A DNA stretch of 16,384 nucleotides, taken from positions 1 to 16,384 of the forward strand of contig JBLNDG010000257.1 in assembly GCA_050261415.1 (NCBI GenBank), read 5' to 3'. The first letter of the stretch is position 1. Every line of letters begins with the position of its first letter. A program made the translations under genes and the position numbers. This document shows, piece after piece, positions 1 through 8,566 of the stretch. Source of the stretch: JBLNDG01 sp050261415 (GTDB taxonomy: Bacteria; Bacillota; Clostridia; Lutisporales; Lutisporaceae). Below the pieces are notes generated by a model that worked only from the letters and a program-made list of their open reading frames with translations, was not told the DNA's origin and made no database searches.

Positions 1-24
1 TACGGGGAAAAGGAGGAAAAGCCC

Positions 25-1659
25 ATGGCGATGGGACAAAGAACAGTATCGGTAATTCCTGCAAATCCGATTTATGATTTTAAGGAAAAAGCAAAGATAA
101 AAAAGCTGAGAGTAGCTGCCTATTGCCGGGTCAGCACGGAGCTGGAGGAACAGCAGTCCAGCTACCAGGCGCAGGTGGATTATTACACGATGGAGATTAT
201 GAAAAACCCAGGCTGGAAGTTTGCAGGCATCTATGCTGATGAGGGCATATCCGGCACCAGTACAAAAAACAGAACAGGGTTCAATAAACTGATTGAAGAC
301 TGCATGGCAGGCAAGATTGACCTGGTGCTGACAAAATCCATCAGCCGTTTTGCACGAAACACCCTTGACTGCATTCAATACATACGGAAACTGAAAGAAA
401 AAAACATCGGCGTGTTCTTCGAAAAAGAAAATGTCAACACCCTGGACAGCACCGGAGAATTTCTCATCACCATCCTCGGAAGCCTCGCCCAGGAAGAAAG
501 CCGCTCCTTAAGCACCAACACAAGATGGGGTGTGGTCCGCCGGTTTGAAAAAGGACAGGTTATGGTCAATCATAATAAATTTTTAGGTTATACAAAGAAT
601 GAGGCCGGTGAATTGGTGATAGTGCCGGAGGAAGCAGAAATAGTAAGGCTGATTTTCAGGCTGTATTTAGAGGGTCTAAGCATTACCCAAATCAAAAAGT
701 ACCTGGAGGAAAACGGCATTAAAACCGTTACCGGAAAAAACCAATGGTCTACTACCACCATCAACAACATGCTCTCCAATGAGAAGTACATGGGAGATGC
801 CTTGCTGCAAAAAAGCTACACTGTAGACTATCTCACAAAGAAAAGAGTTAAAAACAATGGAATTGTTCCGCAATATTATGTGGAGGACAGCCATCCGGCC
901 ATAATTTCCAAAGACTTGTTTCACCGGATACAGGAAGAAAAAGCACGCCGGGCTAATATTAAAAAGACTGCTGAAAAAAGAGCCAAAACCGACAGCGGGA
1001 AATACAGTTCAATATATGCTCTCACCGAATTGTTGACATGTGGGGAGTGCGGCAAGCCTTACAGACGGGTTTCCTGGACAGCCTACAGCGAGAAAAGGAT
1101 TGTGTGGCGGTGCTTAAACAGGCTGGAGTACGGGAAAAAACACTGCCAAAAGTCCCCGACCATTGATGAAGATGTTTTACATAGGGCCATAATGGATGCT
1201 TTCAATTCGCTCATACAGGATAAGGACGATTTTGTGAACACGCTCCAGTCCAATATTCAGCTGGTAATGAGCAACCGGGCGAAACAGATGGACATAGCAA
1301 AAATTGAGGAACGGATCGCGGAATTAAAAAAAGAGATGATAGGCTTCGTAGAGGAAAATGCAAGATGTGGAGCAGATAATACAGACTTTGACGAGCACTA
1401 TGCTAAAATCTCCTCCGAGCTAAAAGACCTTCAGAAGAAGAAAAACCAATATACTGAACAGGAAGCCAGGCAAGACGGCTTTCAACAAAGAGTCGAGGAT
1501 ATGAAAAAATTTCTGAACACCGCAAACTGCAAATTATCGAAATTTGATAACCAGCTTGTCAGACAGCTTATACAAAGCATCAAGGTCATGTCAAAGGATA
1601 AGATTCTCATAAAATTCAAGTCGGGTTTAGAGATGGAGCAGGAGCTGAGTAAAAAATAA
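25..1659 (+). CDS. Large serine recombinase (site-specific integrase/resolvase family)
   Basis: Cuts and rejoins DNA at attachment sites through a 5'-phosphoserine link. The N-terminal resolvase domain (about 28-165) has YCRVS with the likely nucleophile Ser37 and conserved Arg35, the DEGISGTS stretch (72-79) and KSISRFARN (104-112). A recombinase domain follows (about 190-310), then a zinc ribbon with Cys339-x2-Cys342 and Cys363-x10-Cys374, then a charged coiled coil (about 410-500). At 544 residues it has the usual length for large serine recombinases of Clostridia. AGGAGG at 11-16 lies 8 bases before this ATG, and a second ATG at 31 is too far away. The frame stays open to the left edge of the window, so a longer protein cannot be formally excluded. 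Such genes often sit at one end of a conjugative or phage-like element, so the element probably lies to the left. This is inference. Confidence 0.95.
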   Translation: MAMGQRTVSVIPANPIYDFKEKAKIKKLRVAAYCRVSTELEEQQSSYQAQVDYYTMEIMKNPGWKFAGIYADEGISGTSTKNRTGFNKLIEDCMAGKIDLVLTKSISRFARNTLDCIQYIRKLKEKNIGVFFEKENVNTLDSTGEFLITILGSLAQEESRSLSTNTRWGVVRRFEKGQVMVNHNKFLGYTKNEAGELVIVPEEAEIVRLIFRLYLEGLSITQIKKYLEENGIKTVTGKNQWSTTTINNMLSNEKYMGDALLQKSYTVDYLTKKRVKNNGIVPQYYVEDSHPAIISKDLFHRIQEEKARRANIKKTAEKRAKTDSGKYSSIYALTELLTCGECGKPYRRVSWTAYSEKRIVWRCLNRLEYGKKHCQKSPTIDEDVLHRAIMDAFNSLIQDKDDFVNTLQSNIQLVMSNRAKQMDIAKIEERIAELKKEMIGFVEENARCGADNTDFDEHYAKISSELKDLQKKKNQYTEQEARQDGFQQRVEDMKKFLNTANCKLSKFDNQLVRQLIQSIKVMSKDKILIKFKSGLEMEQELSKK

Positions 1660-1678
1660 CATTACCGAGAAGAGACAA

Positions 1679-1717
1679 CCGCCAAACTGCGAAAAGCAGA
1701 ATGGCGGCTGTTTTATT
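1679..1717 (+). terminator. Intrinsic terminator of the recombinase gene
   Basis: The arms CCGCCA and TGGCGG enclose a second stem of CTGC and GCAG, separated by symmetrical AA bulges and closed by a GAAAA loop. CTGTTTTATT follows. The structure starts 20 bases after the recombinase stop codon, where a rho-independent terminator would be expected. Confidence 0.8.
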
Positions 1718-1771
1718 AATGTATAGTACTTGCTTGAATAGTACCTTACAGAAATATATTCACAAAATTCA

Positions 1772-1800
1772 TTGTTTTCATTCGTTTCTTCGTATACAAT
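1772..1800 (+). promoter_or_regulatory. Putative sigma-A promoter for the HTH/NTPase pair
   Basis: TTGTTT at 1772-1777 and TACAAT at 1795-1800 are separated by exactly 17 bases, 35 bases before the start of the small helix-turn-helix gene and downstream of the recombinase terminator. This would give the HTH gene, and probably the NTPase gene after it, their own transcript. It is judged from sequence alone. Confidence 0.55.
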
Positions 1801-1834
1801 ATTATATGGAAAATATTTCTGCGAGGTATAAGGA

Positions 1835-2014
1835 ATGGATTATATTACAGCAAAAGAAGCAGCAGAAAAATGGGGGATATCCCAGCGCAGGGTTCAACTC
1901 CTATGTGAGCAAGGACGAGTGGCGGGAGCGGTTCGATTAGGATGGGCATGGGCAATTCCAAAAGAAGCAGACAAGCCTGCAGATGCTCGTATAAAAGCTA
2001 AAGACAAGATATAA
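1835..2014 (+). CDS. Small helix-turn-helix DNA-binding protein (MerR/excisionase-like fold)
   Basis: This 59-codon gene begins MDYITAKEAAEKWGIS, followed by QRRVQLLCEQGRVAGA and a tail ending in KAKDKI. That is the pattern of small winged-helix HTH proteins (HTH_17/excisionase-like): a first helix with AAEKWG, a recognition segment SQRRVQ, and then a basic 'GRVAGAVRLG..WAIP' wing. GAGG at 1823-1826 lies 8 bases before the ATG. A longer open frame read in another phase over the same DNA (from 1701) is a shadow, since it lacks any recognisable motif. The gene sits between a promoter (1772-1800) and the large NTPase gene, 84 bases upstream of the latter, so it may regulate that gene. It could instead be a recombination directionality factor for the upstream serine recombinase. 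The fold is fairly secure; the role is not. Confidence 0.85.
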   Translation: MDYITAKEAAEKWGISQRRVQLLCEQGRVAGAVRLGWAWAIPKEADKPADARIKAKDKI

Positions 2015-2098
2015 TCTTTTGGTATTTTTGTGGTTGATTATGATGTGATTGTTGATGGAATTATGTTAATAATGTGAAGTTGAAAAGAAGGTATCATG

Positions 2099-5000
2099 AT
2101 GAGTGAAAAAAACTACAATTTTCAAAAGTTAACACCGATTAATAATGCCGAATTGAAAATATATGATGACGCACTAAATTTCGTGTTTGACAACGATGAT
2201 ATTAAAAATGTTGCACTATCCGGTCCATACAGCGCTGGTAAAAGTAGCGTGCTTGAGACTTACAAAAGCAAACATCCAGATATCCGTTGTTTACATATTT
2301 CTCTTGCACATTTTGAATCAACCAAATCAGACAGCGGTAATCCTACTGAATATAGTGAAGCTGTCTTAGAGGGAAAGATTCTAAATCAGCTTATTCACCA
2401 GATTGACCCAGACAAAATTCCACAGACTAACTTCAAGGTGAAGCAAAAAGTATCTGTTAGGAAGATCATTATAAGCACCGCAATTATTACTTCATTTTTA
2501 ATTTTAGTAGCTTATATAGGGTTCTTTTACGATTGGTGCAACTTTGTTTCGGCATTAACGCTGGAATGGCTAAAAAATATGTTGATGTGGACAACAAATA
2601 GTGCCATGCTGCTGTTGAGTGGATTGCTATGCGCTGGCATCTTTGGAATAGTGACATACTCTATTATTACGACTCAAAAGAACAAAAATATCTTTAAAAA
2701 ACTCAATATACAGGGCAATGAGATTGAGATATTTGAGGAGAACGATGATTCTTACTTTGACAAGTACCTCAATGAAGTATTGTACCTTTTTGAAAACTCT
2801 GACGCGGATGTAATTATTTTCGAAGATATGGACAGGTATAATGTGAATCAAATTTTCGAGAAGCTAAGGGAAATCAATACTCTTATTAATAATAAAAAGA
2901 CCAAAGAAAAGAAAACACCAATTCGTTTCTTTTACCTATTGAGGGATGACATTTTTGTTTCAAAAGATCGTACAAAGTTTTTTGATTTTATTATACCAAT
3001 TGTTCCAGTCATTGATGGATCTAATTCCTATGACCAATTTATTGAACATTTCAAGCAAGGAGGTTTTTTTGAGTTATTCGACGAGGTTTTTCTGCAAGGG
3101 TTGTCACTATACATCGATGACATGCGAATCTTGAAAAATATTTATAACGAGTTTGTTATATACCATAACCGCATACAATCCATAGAACTAAACAATAATA
3201 GGCTCCTTGCAATCATTGCTTATAAAAACATTTTTCCCAGAGATTTTAGTGATTTGCAACTTGGCATGGGTTTTATACATACTTTGTTTGAAAACAAAAC
3301 TGAATTTATAAAACAAGAGCTAAAAAATATTGATATACAAATTAAAGAAATTGAAGAGAAGATTCGATTAACAAACGATGAGATACTTGATTCTATTGAT
3401 GAACTTGATGCTGTCTATTTACTATCCAATTATCAGATAACCTATGTTGCTGGGAAAAACATATCTGCATATAAAACACGTGTGCAATTGGTTAAAGCTA
3501 TGAAGGATAATCCTAATGATGTCCAATATTATGTCCCTAATCATGGTAACAGGCAGTTAAATTTAACATCTGAGCTTGAGAAACTTTTACAAAATCCAGA
3601 ATATATTAAGCGAAAAGAAGCTATTGAAAGAAAGATTGACAATCAAATTGAAAACTTGAAAGCTGAAATTCAAACATTGAAAAAACAAAAATCCATTATT
3701 CAAAATAGTCGATTGCGAGAAATTATCACTAAAGAAAATATTGATAACATTTTTAGCGTAACCTACATAAATGAAATTGGTGAAGAAAACAAATATGAAG
3801 AAATTAAGGCAAGTCCTTATTTCCCTCTCATAAAATACTTGGTGCGAAATGGATTCATTGATGAAACATATTCAGATTATATGACATATTTTTATGAGAA
3901 CAGCCTAAGTCGGATAGATAAGAATTTTCTTCTTAGTGTTACAGACCAAATACCAAAAGATTATTCCTATTCGCTAAAAAATCCGCAATTAGTTCTTTCT
4001 AGATTACGAGTTGTCGATTTTGATCATGTAGAAATCCTCAACTTTGATTTGTTATGCTATCTTTTGAAAACGAAGCCAAACAACGACAAATATTTGACCA
4101 GTTTACTCCAGCAACTAATGAGAACCAAAAACTACAAATTTATTGGTGAGTTTTTGGAGGCGCAGACAGAAACAAGTTTGTTCGTTGAATCTATAAATAA
4201 TATATGGCCAAGTATTTTCCATTGTATCCTCGTTGAGAGTGGTTTTAGCGATGCACAGAAAAAACAATATGCTATCTATACGTTATATTATTCGTCGGAT
4301 GCAGATATTGAAGCACTTAACGAGAACAGCTGCCTATCAGCCTTTATATCCAGCAGTCCTGATTTTCTGGACATTAATAAACCTAAAATCAACAAACTTA
4401 TAGCTGGGTTTTCTTTGATTGGTGTTAGATTTGCATGGATTAATCATGATGTATCGAACAAAGATCTTTTTGCGGCCGTATATAAAAACAATTTGTATCA
4501 GCTGACGTTTGACCTTATTTGCTTAATTTTAGAAGTAGTTTACGGTTTAAAGAAAAGCAGTGACTTCAATAACAAAAATTATACTTTGATTATTTCTAAA
4601 CAGGACGAGCCGTTGGCACAATATGTAAACAAGAATATAGATCAGTACATAAACATTATGCTCGACAACTGTGGTGAGTGCATAACTGATGAAGAACCCA
4701 CTGCATTGGCAATACTCAACAATTCAGAGATTGATAGAGAAAATAAGAAAGAGTATATAAGCTTCCTGCAAACAGTAATTGAACGAATTGAAACTGTTCT
4801 TGACAAAGAATTATGGAGCATGCTATTACAAGAAAAACTGGTTAATTACTCTGAGAACAATATACTAAACTATTTCTTCCTTAGTAAAAATGGATTAGAT
4901 TCGTTTTTGGTTCAATTTATCAATGACTTCAATTATAATTTGAAATTTGATAATGACTCTATAAATAGCGATTTTGGCGAAAATTCCGCTTCAAATTTCT

Positions 5001-5851
5001 TTAATGCTATTGTAACCTGTAACGAGCTAACCAACGAAAGATATGAGTCTTTTTTGCGAGCTCTAAATATGTATTACACATCGTTTTCAAATACTGACAT
5101 TGAAGAAGACAAGATCCTAATACTTATCAAGCTCAACATAATACGGATGTCAGATTCGGTGCTTATGTTTATGAGAGAACATTATCCAGACCAGTTGATG
5201 CCGTTCATTACGCATAACATCGATCAATACACTGAAGAAGTAATAAACGAAGAAAACTTCGTTTTGAGTGAAATGCTTTCAGTGTTAGAAGAAAATGTAG
5301 ACGATGAATATAAAGTTAAGTTGCTAGAATTTACATCGGATGAAATATCGCTAAAGCAAAAAAGATATTCTGATGCAGTTAAACTACACATTCTCAATCA
5401 CAATCTGGATGTGAATGATATTCCATTTTTGCTCAGTTGTTACCCGAAAGAAAGTGTCGATGTTAAGGCGGCAATAAAAAGTATCTCAATCGAGCATATT
5501 GCAGACATCTTGGCTGAGCAGTATTCTATTCCTTTTGAACTGCTTTCAGAACTGTTTGCGTCGAATCAGCTCGAAATGGAAATTAAAAAAGAATTGTTTG
5601 CGCTATGCCTACCTGACATGAGTGAAGCACAAGCAAAAGAATATCTGTGCACCTTACAAATGAATGACTTTTTAAGTTTGTTTAATCGGAAACGTCCAAA
5701 GTTCGAAGTCAACGAGATTAACGAGCAAATTTTATCCATCTTCAAAGAAAAGCGCTGGATTACGACATTTGATATTGATAAGAGCGAACCAGATTATTAC
5801 CGAGCATACGGACGTAAAATGCAGGATGATATGCCAACTGTATTACTTTAG
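2099..5851 (+). CDS. YobI-like membrane-associated P-loop NTPase
   Basis: A 1250-residue protein resembling the YobI/KAP group of P-loop NTPases. Walker A is GPYSAGKSS (42-50) and Walker B is VIIFEDMDRY (238-247). Two hydrophobic helices (about 123-144 and 169-191) are inserted between them, the hallmark of KAP-type enzymes, so the catalytic domain should sit on the cytoplasmic face of the membrane. IRFFYLLRDD (275-284) and the following FFDFIIPIVPVID look like the conserved sensor region. Two coiled-coil stretches follow (about 400-425 and 505-537), then some 700 residues of helix-rich sequence with no motif I know. GAAGG at 2087-2091 favours ATG 2099 (7-base gap) over the ATG at 2096 (4-base gap). 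Some KAP NTPases, such as phage T7 exclusion protein PifA, act in phage exclusion, so a defence role is possible but only inferred. The DNA is more AT-rich than the recombinase gene, suggesting a separate origin. Confidence 0.88.
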   Translation: MSEKNYNFQKLTPINNAELKIYDDALNFVFDNDDIKNVALSGPYSAGKSSVLETYKSKHPDIRCLHISLAHFESTKSDSGNPTEYSEAVLEGKILNQLIHQIDPDKIPQTNFKVKQKVSVRKIIISTAIITSFLILVAYIGFFYDWCNFVSALTLEWLKNMLMWTTNSAMLLLSGLLCAGIFGIVTYSIITTQKNKNIFKKLNIQGNEIEIFEENDDSYFDKYLNEVLYLFENSDADVIIFEDMDRYNVNQIFEKLREINTLINNKKTKEKKTPIRFFYLLRDDIFVSKDRTKFFDFIIPIVPVIDGSNSYDQFIEHFKQGGFFELFDEVFLQGLSLYIDDMRILKNIYNEFVIYHNRIQSIELNNNRLLAIIAYKNIFPRDFSDLQLGMGFIHTLFENKTEFIKQELKNIDIQIKEIEEKIRLTNDEILDSIDELDAVYLLSNYQITYVAGKNISAYKTRVQLVKAMKDNPNDVQYYVPNHGNRQLNLTSELEKLLQNPEYIKRKEAIERKIDNQIENLKAEIQTLKKQKSIIQNSRLREIITKENIDNIFSVTYINEIGEENKYEEIKASPYFPLIKYLVRNGFIDETYSDYMTYFYENSLSRIDKNFLLSVTDQIPKDYSYSLKNPQLVLSRLRVVDFDHVEILNFDLLCYLLKTKPNNDKYLTSLLQQLMRTKNYKFIGEFLEAQTETSLFVESINNIWPSIFHCILVESGFSDAQKKQYAIYTLYYSSDADIEALNENSCLSAFISSSPDFLDINKPKINKLIAGFSLIGVRFAWINHDVSNKDLFAAVYKNNLYQLTFDLICLILEVVYGLKKSSDFNNKNYTLIISKQDEPLAQYVNKNIDQYINIMLDNCGECITDEEPTALAILNNSEIDRENKKEYISFLQTVIERIETVLDKELWSMLLQEKLVNYSENNILNYFFLSKNGLDSFLVQFINDFNYNLKFDNDSINSDFGENSASNFFNAIVTCNELTNERYESFLRALNMYYTSFSNTDIEEDKILILIKLNIIRMSDSVLMFMREHYPDQLMPFITHNIDQYTEEVINEENFVLSEMLSVLEENVDDEYKVKLLEFTSDEISLKQKRYSDAVKLHILNHNLDVNDIPFLLSCYPKESVDVKAAIKSISIEHIADILAEQYSIPFELLSELFASNQLEMEIKKELFALCLPDMSEAQAKEYLCTLQMNDFLSLFNRKRPKFEVNEINEQILSIFKEKRWITTFDIDKSEPDYYRAYGRKMQDDMPTVLL

Positions 5852-5967
5852 TAATGGTCATTGTCTCTCTAAAATGCCACAAAGCCAAAGAAAGCAACTT
5901 CCCAGTATCCATATTGCTCTATTATAGTTTTTGAGCCAGCAAAAATTATCTATTCCATACCATCAGG

Positions 5968-6193
5968 GCACGTTGAGAGTGTGGTATTGATTACAAGGGT
6001 GTAGGGCTTGATTTTACTGGATTTGCTGAATTACATTCAACTTATCTACTCGAGCTAAAGTGCCAAAATGTGTGCATGGGAACATATCGAGGGTATAATT
6101 TTGTGTGATATTTTGGTCCAGAATTAAGCAAGGTTGAGTTGACAGGTTAGATAATGACCATTATTGTGGGGGGTGAGGAGACAGGATGGATGT
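5968..6193. repeat. Dispersed repeat, copy A (right-hand part only)
   Basis: This stretch fills the gap between the NTPase and the CHAP fusion gene and is a diverged copy of 8345-8566. Shared blocks include CACGTTGAG, TTGATTTTAC, ATTACATTCAA, CATGGGAACATATCGA (6075-6090, identical in both copies), TGAGTTGACAG and AGGATGGATGT (6183-6193). The left-end motifs present in copy B are missing here. Both strands carry many stops, so it is not coding. The DNA between 5852 and 5967 shows no gene or clear signal. Confidence 0.8.
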
Positions 6194-6234
6194 GGTTATC
6201 GGTTTGATTTTGATGATTGGGAGGGACAATCGCA

Positions 6235-7686
6235 ATGAAAAGGGAATCTCTAGCTGCTATAGCAGAAGCCTTTGCTGCGAAGCATGTTGTTGGTGAAAAA
6301 ACAAACGCAGACTATATGGAAATGCTCAAATACTATCCTGAAAATGACCCGGACGAATTCAAAAACGGTTGGTGCTGTGCGTTTGTTTACCATTGCTGCC
6401 GAGAAGCAGGAATTAACCTGCCGCTCGGAACACACAAAACCGCCCGTAAAGGTGATTTCCGATGGTTCACTGGCGTTATTGCATGGTTTGAGTGGGCTCA
6501 GGTTAATAACTTCATACATAATGAAAGTCCCAACTTTACACCGGAGCGCGGCGATATTGTTGTATACAACAACATCATTCCCGAACAGTACAAGCAGAAG
6601 AATAGCCTGTGGTGTGACCATGTTGGAATTGTCCTTTCATGTGATGGCGAGTATCTGACTGTCGCTGAGGGAAATGTAGGGAATCAAAATGTGTCCGGCA
6701 TCATGAAAAGAAAGCGTGACAAAACAATCGGTTGCTACATACGTATCCCAGAGGATTATGTAAGCGATGAGTATATAAGCATTCCTGAAAATGTTTATTT
6801 CATTTGTGGCAGCGGCAAAACCACCGCCGCAAACGAGCTTGCCCGGCGGTTCGGATGCTATGTTTACCATACTGATGAAAATCGCGCAAAACACTTTCGA
6901 AATGCCAATCCATTAATACATACCGCACTCTGTCGCGATGTACCTGACTATTGGGCGCTCGACCCTAATGACGCTCTGCAATGGAAGCACGATGTCGTAC
7001 GTGAAATGACGCCAATGATTATAGCTGACCTAACTGAACTTGCCTCCCGGCATAAAATAGTCGTTTGCGAAGGCGACATTGATGTTGATTTGATTGCTCC
7101 ATTAACTACGCACATCGTCTATATATCAAACCACAGCAAAGAGCATGACTTTTTCGACCGTCAGAAGCAGCGGCGTATATTAGACGAAATTCGCAACCGC
7201 ACCGACTTGACCGAAGCGGAGAAAGAACAGCGCATCCAAAACGCCTATAAGATTATCAACGGAAGGAAAAGCGTAGGAAAGCCGCGAGAGGTGACGCAGC
7301 TTGGCGTAAAAGAGATTACCCGCGACGATAACACAACAGTTCAGCAAACGGTAGACAAAATAGCGGCATATTTTAGGTTTGATATATGGTATCACGGCTC
7401 CCCGATTGAACTAACCGAATTAAGGACAGGCAGCACCATTACCCGCTGGCGGGAATTAGCGGAGGCGTTCTCGCATAAACCTGACAAGCTCAGCTATGAT
7501 ACAGTCGGCGGAAGCATCAGACATAACGGCCAGATTGATGGATTTCTCTATGTAGTAGATGAACCATTGATTGAAGGTATTGACATTTATAAACATCCAA
7601 ATACCACAATGGATGATGGTGTGGAATGGCTGACAAAACGGCCTTTAAAGTTAAGGAAAATATATAAAACAATAAAACAATCATGA
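6235..7686 (+). CDS. Three-domain fusion: CHAP-like hydrolase, P-loop kinase-like domain and ART-like C-terminus
   Basis: A 483-residue protein with three apparent domains. Residues 1-175 look like a CHAP/NlpC-type papain-fold hydrolase with NGWCCAFVYHC (likely catalytic Cys47) and CDHVGIVL (His129). Residues 185-375 resemble small P-loop kinases: VYFICGSGKTT (187-197), then YVYHTDE. The P-loop is unusual, because the first glycine of GxxxxGK[ST] is absent and the loop looks 3-5 residues short. Residues 383-483 contain WYHGSP (385-390), a Gly-Phe-Leu-Tyr-Val-Val-Asp strand and HPNTTMDDGVEWLT, which recalls ADP-ribosyltransferase-like small domains; that call is weak. No signal peptide or membrane segment is visible, so it should be cytoplasmic. 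GGGAGG at 6219-6224 sets the start at ATG 6235; a TTG at 6217 overlaps this site and is unlikely. It may be a true fusion or two genes joined by a deletion. Confidence 0.75.
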   Translation: MKRESLAAIAEAFAAKHVVGEKTNADYMEMLKYYPENDPDEFKNGWCCAFVYHCCREAGINLPLGTHKTARKGDFRWFTGVIAWFEWAQVNNFIHNESPNFTPERGDIVVYNNIIPEQYKQKNSLWCDHVGIVLSCDGEYLTVAEGNVGNQNVSGIMKRKRDKTIGCYIRIPEDYVSDEYISIPENVYFICGSGKTTAANELARRFGCYVYHTDENRAKHFRNANPLIHTALCRDVPDYWALDPNDALQWKHDVVREMTPMIIADLTELASRHKIVVCEGDIDVDLIAPLTTHIVYISNHSKEHDFFDRQKQRRILDEIRNRTDLTEAEKEQRIQNAYKIINGRKSVGKPREVTQLGVKEITRDDNTTVQQTVDKIAAYFRFDIWYHGSPIELTELRTGSTITRWRELAEAFSHKPDKLSYDTVGGSIRHNGQIDGFLYVVDEPLIEGIDIYKHPNTTMDDGVEWLTKRPLKLRKIYKTIKQS

Positions 7687-7781
7687 GTAATTAGCCTTTA
7701 AAAAATTAAGCAAAAACAATCTATGGGAACTGGAGTTATTCATATGAACTAAATCAAATGATGTTACAGTAGAGATGATAA

Positions 7782-8081
7782 ATGAAAAAATGGTACAAAG
7801 AAGAATATCAATTTACAATTACTGTGCTTTCAGTTGGCACAGATGGAAACCCTGAAAACTGCAGAAACGGGCATGAAATCGGAGATACATATTTGTGTGA
7901 ATATGGTTGCCCTGATAGATTCTGTTCAAAGAGCATTGCAAAACTATTTCCTTTAATGGAAGCTATTCGATCGGGAGGTTCTTTGTCAAATCTACTATCC
8001 GGTGCTTCAAAGTATAGCGGTAAGTTCACTTGCCCGGATGGGGTAGTCACTTTTTTATTGGAAGCAAAGGAAAACAAATAG
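7782..8081 (+). CDS. TIGR04076 family cysteine-rich protein
   Basis: A 99-residue cytoplasmic protein whose pattern matches the TIGR04076 family: a start with KKWYKE, then CRNGHEIGDTY (Cys27), CEYGCPDRFCSKS (Cys39, Cys43, Cys48), KLFPLMEAIRSGG and the closing CPDGVVTF (Cys84). It has the family's usual size and no membrane segment. The spaced cysteines suggest a metal site or redox role, but the family's function is not known to me. The ribosome site is weak (AGAGATGAT before the ATG). The gene stands alone, about 95 bases after the fusion gene and just before repeat copy B. The protein seems complete, unlike most of the short sequences around it. Confidence 0.85.
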   Translation: MKKWYKEEYQFTITVLSVGTDGNPENCRNGHEIGDTYLCEYGCPDRFCSKSIAKLFPLMEAIRSGGSLSNLLSGASKYSGKFTCPDGVVTFLLEAKENK

Positions 8082-8141
8082 TTGCCTACGTGGAATAAGT
8101 CCGAAGTACCTATTTCAGGCGAGAGAGGTCGATTATGAGTC

Positions 8142-8158
8142 ACCACTCGGTGAGTGGT
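8142..8158. other. Short perfect stem-loop after the TIGR04076 gene
   Basis: ACCACTC, loop GGT and GAGTGGT form a perfect 7-bp hairpin 61 bases after the stop codon. No run of T follows on the plus strand, so it is a weak terminator candidate at best. Otherwise 8082-8225 holds nothing I recognise. Confidence 0.4.
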
Positions 8159-8225
8159 CGGGCTACAAAATTAAATTGTTCGGAAGAAACAAAATGTAAA
8201 ACTGTATCCAATTTTCAAACGATAC

Positions 8226-8566
8226 TGATATGTTCCCATGAACGGCAATTTTTCAAAAATCACCGAAAAACCGATTGACATGTTCCCACGAACAGATGGT
8301 TCCTAAAATGGCCCAAAGACATCAATGCCATCAACTCAAGCCACGTTGAGTGCGTAGTATTAATGTGACGTCTGTAAGCCTTGATTTTACAGGATTTGCG
8401 GGATTACATTCAAGTTGTCTACTCGGACTGAATGGCCAAAATGCGTACATGGGAACATATCGACGGGGTGTATTTGGACAAAATTTGGGTTCTAAAATAT
8501 GTAGGATTGAGTTGACAGATTAAATAACGGTCATTTTTCATAGGGTTGAGGAGATAGGATGGATGT
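8226..8566. repeat. Dispersed repeat, copy B (most complete copy)
   Basis: The left end carries two copies of the motif TGAYATGTTCCCAYGAAC, at 8226-8243 and 8276-8293, spaced 50 bases. An inverted copy of its core lies at 8445-8463 (GTACATGGGAACATATCGA). The sequence from about 8345 to 8566 matches copy A, and the left end matches copy C at 11508-11669. No reading frame of useful length runs through it. The spaced and inverted end motifs resemble the multiple terminal repeats of IS21-like or Tn7-like elements, so this may be an internally deleted, non-autonomous derivative. That is inference. Confidence 0.8.

Noticed and set aside
1701..1940. 79-codon plus-strand open frame after the recombinase
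   Set aside because: It overlaps the 59-codon HTH gene in another frame, has no ribosome site or motif, and starts inside the terminator.
6075..6090. SOS (LexA) box reading of GGGAACATAT
   Set aside because: It lacks the palindromic CGAAC-N4-GTTCG form and lies in a non-coding repeat rather than before a damage-response gene.
8226..8293. CRISPR-like reading of the two TGTTCCCA motifs
   Set aside because: Only two imperfect units occur, with no array and no cas genes; the inverted third unit fits element ends better.
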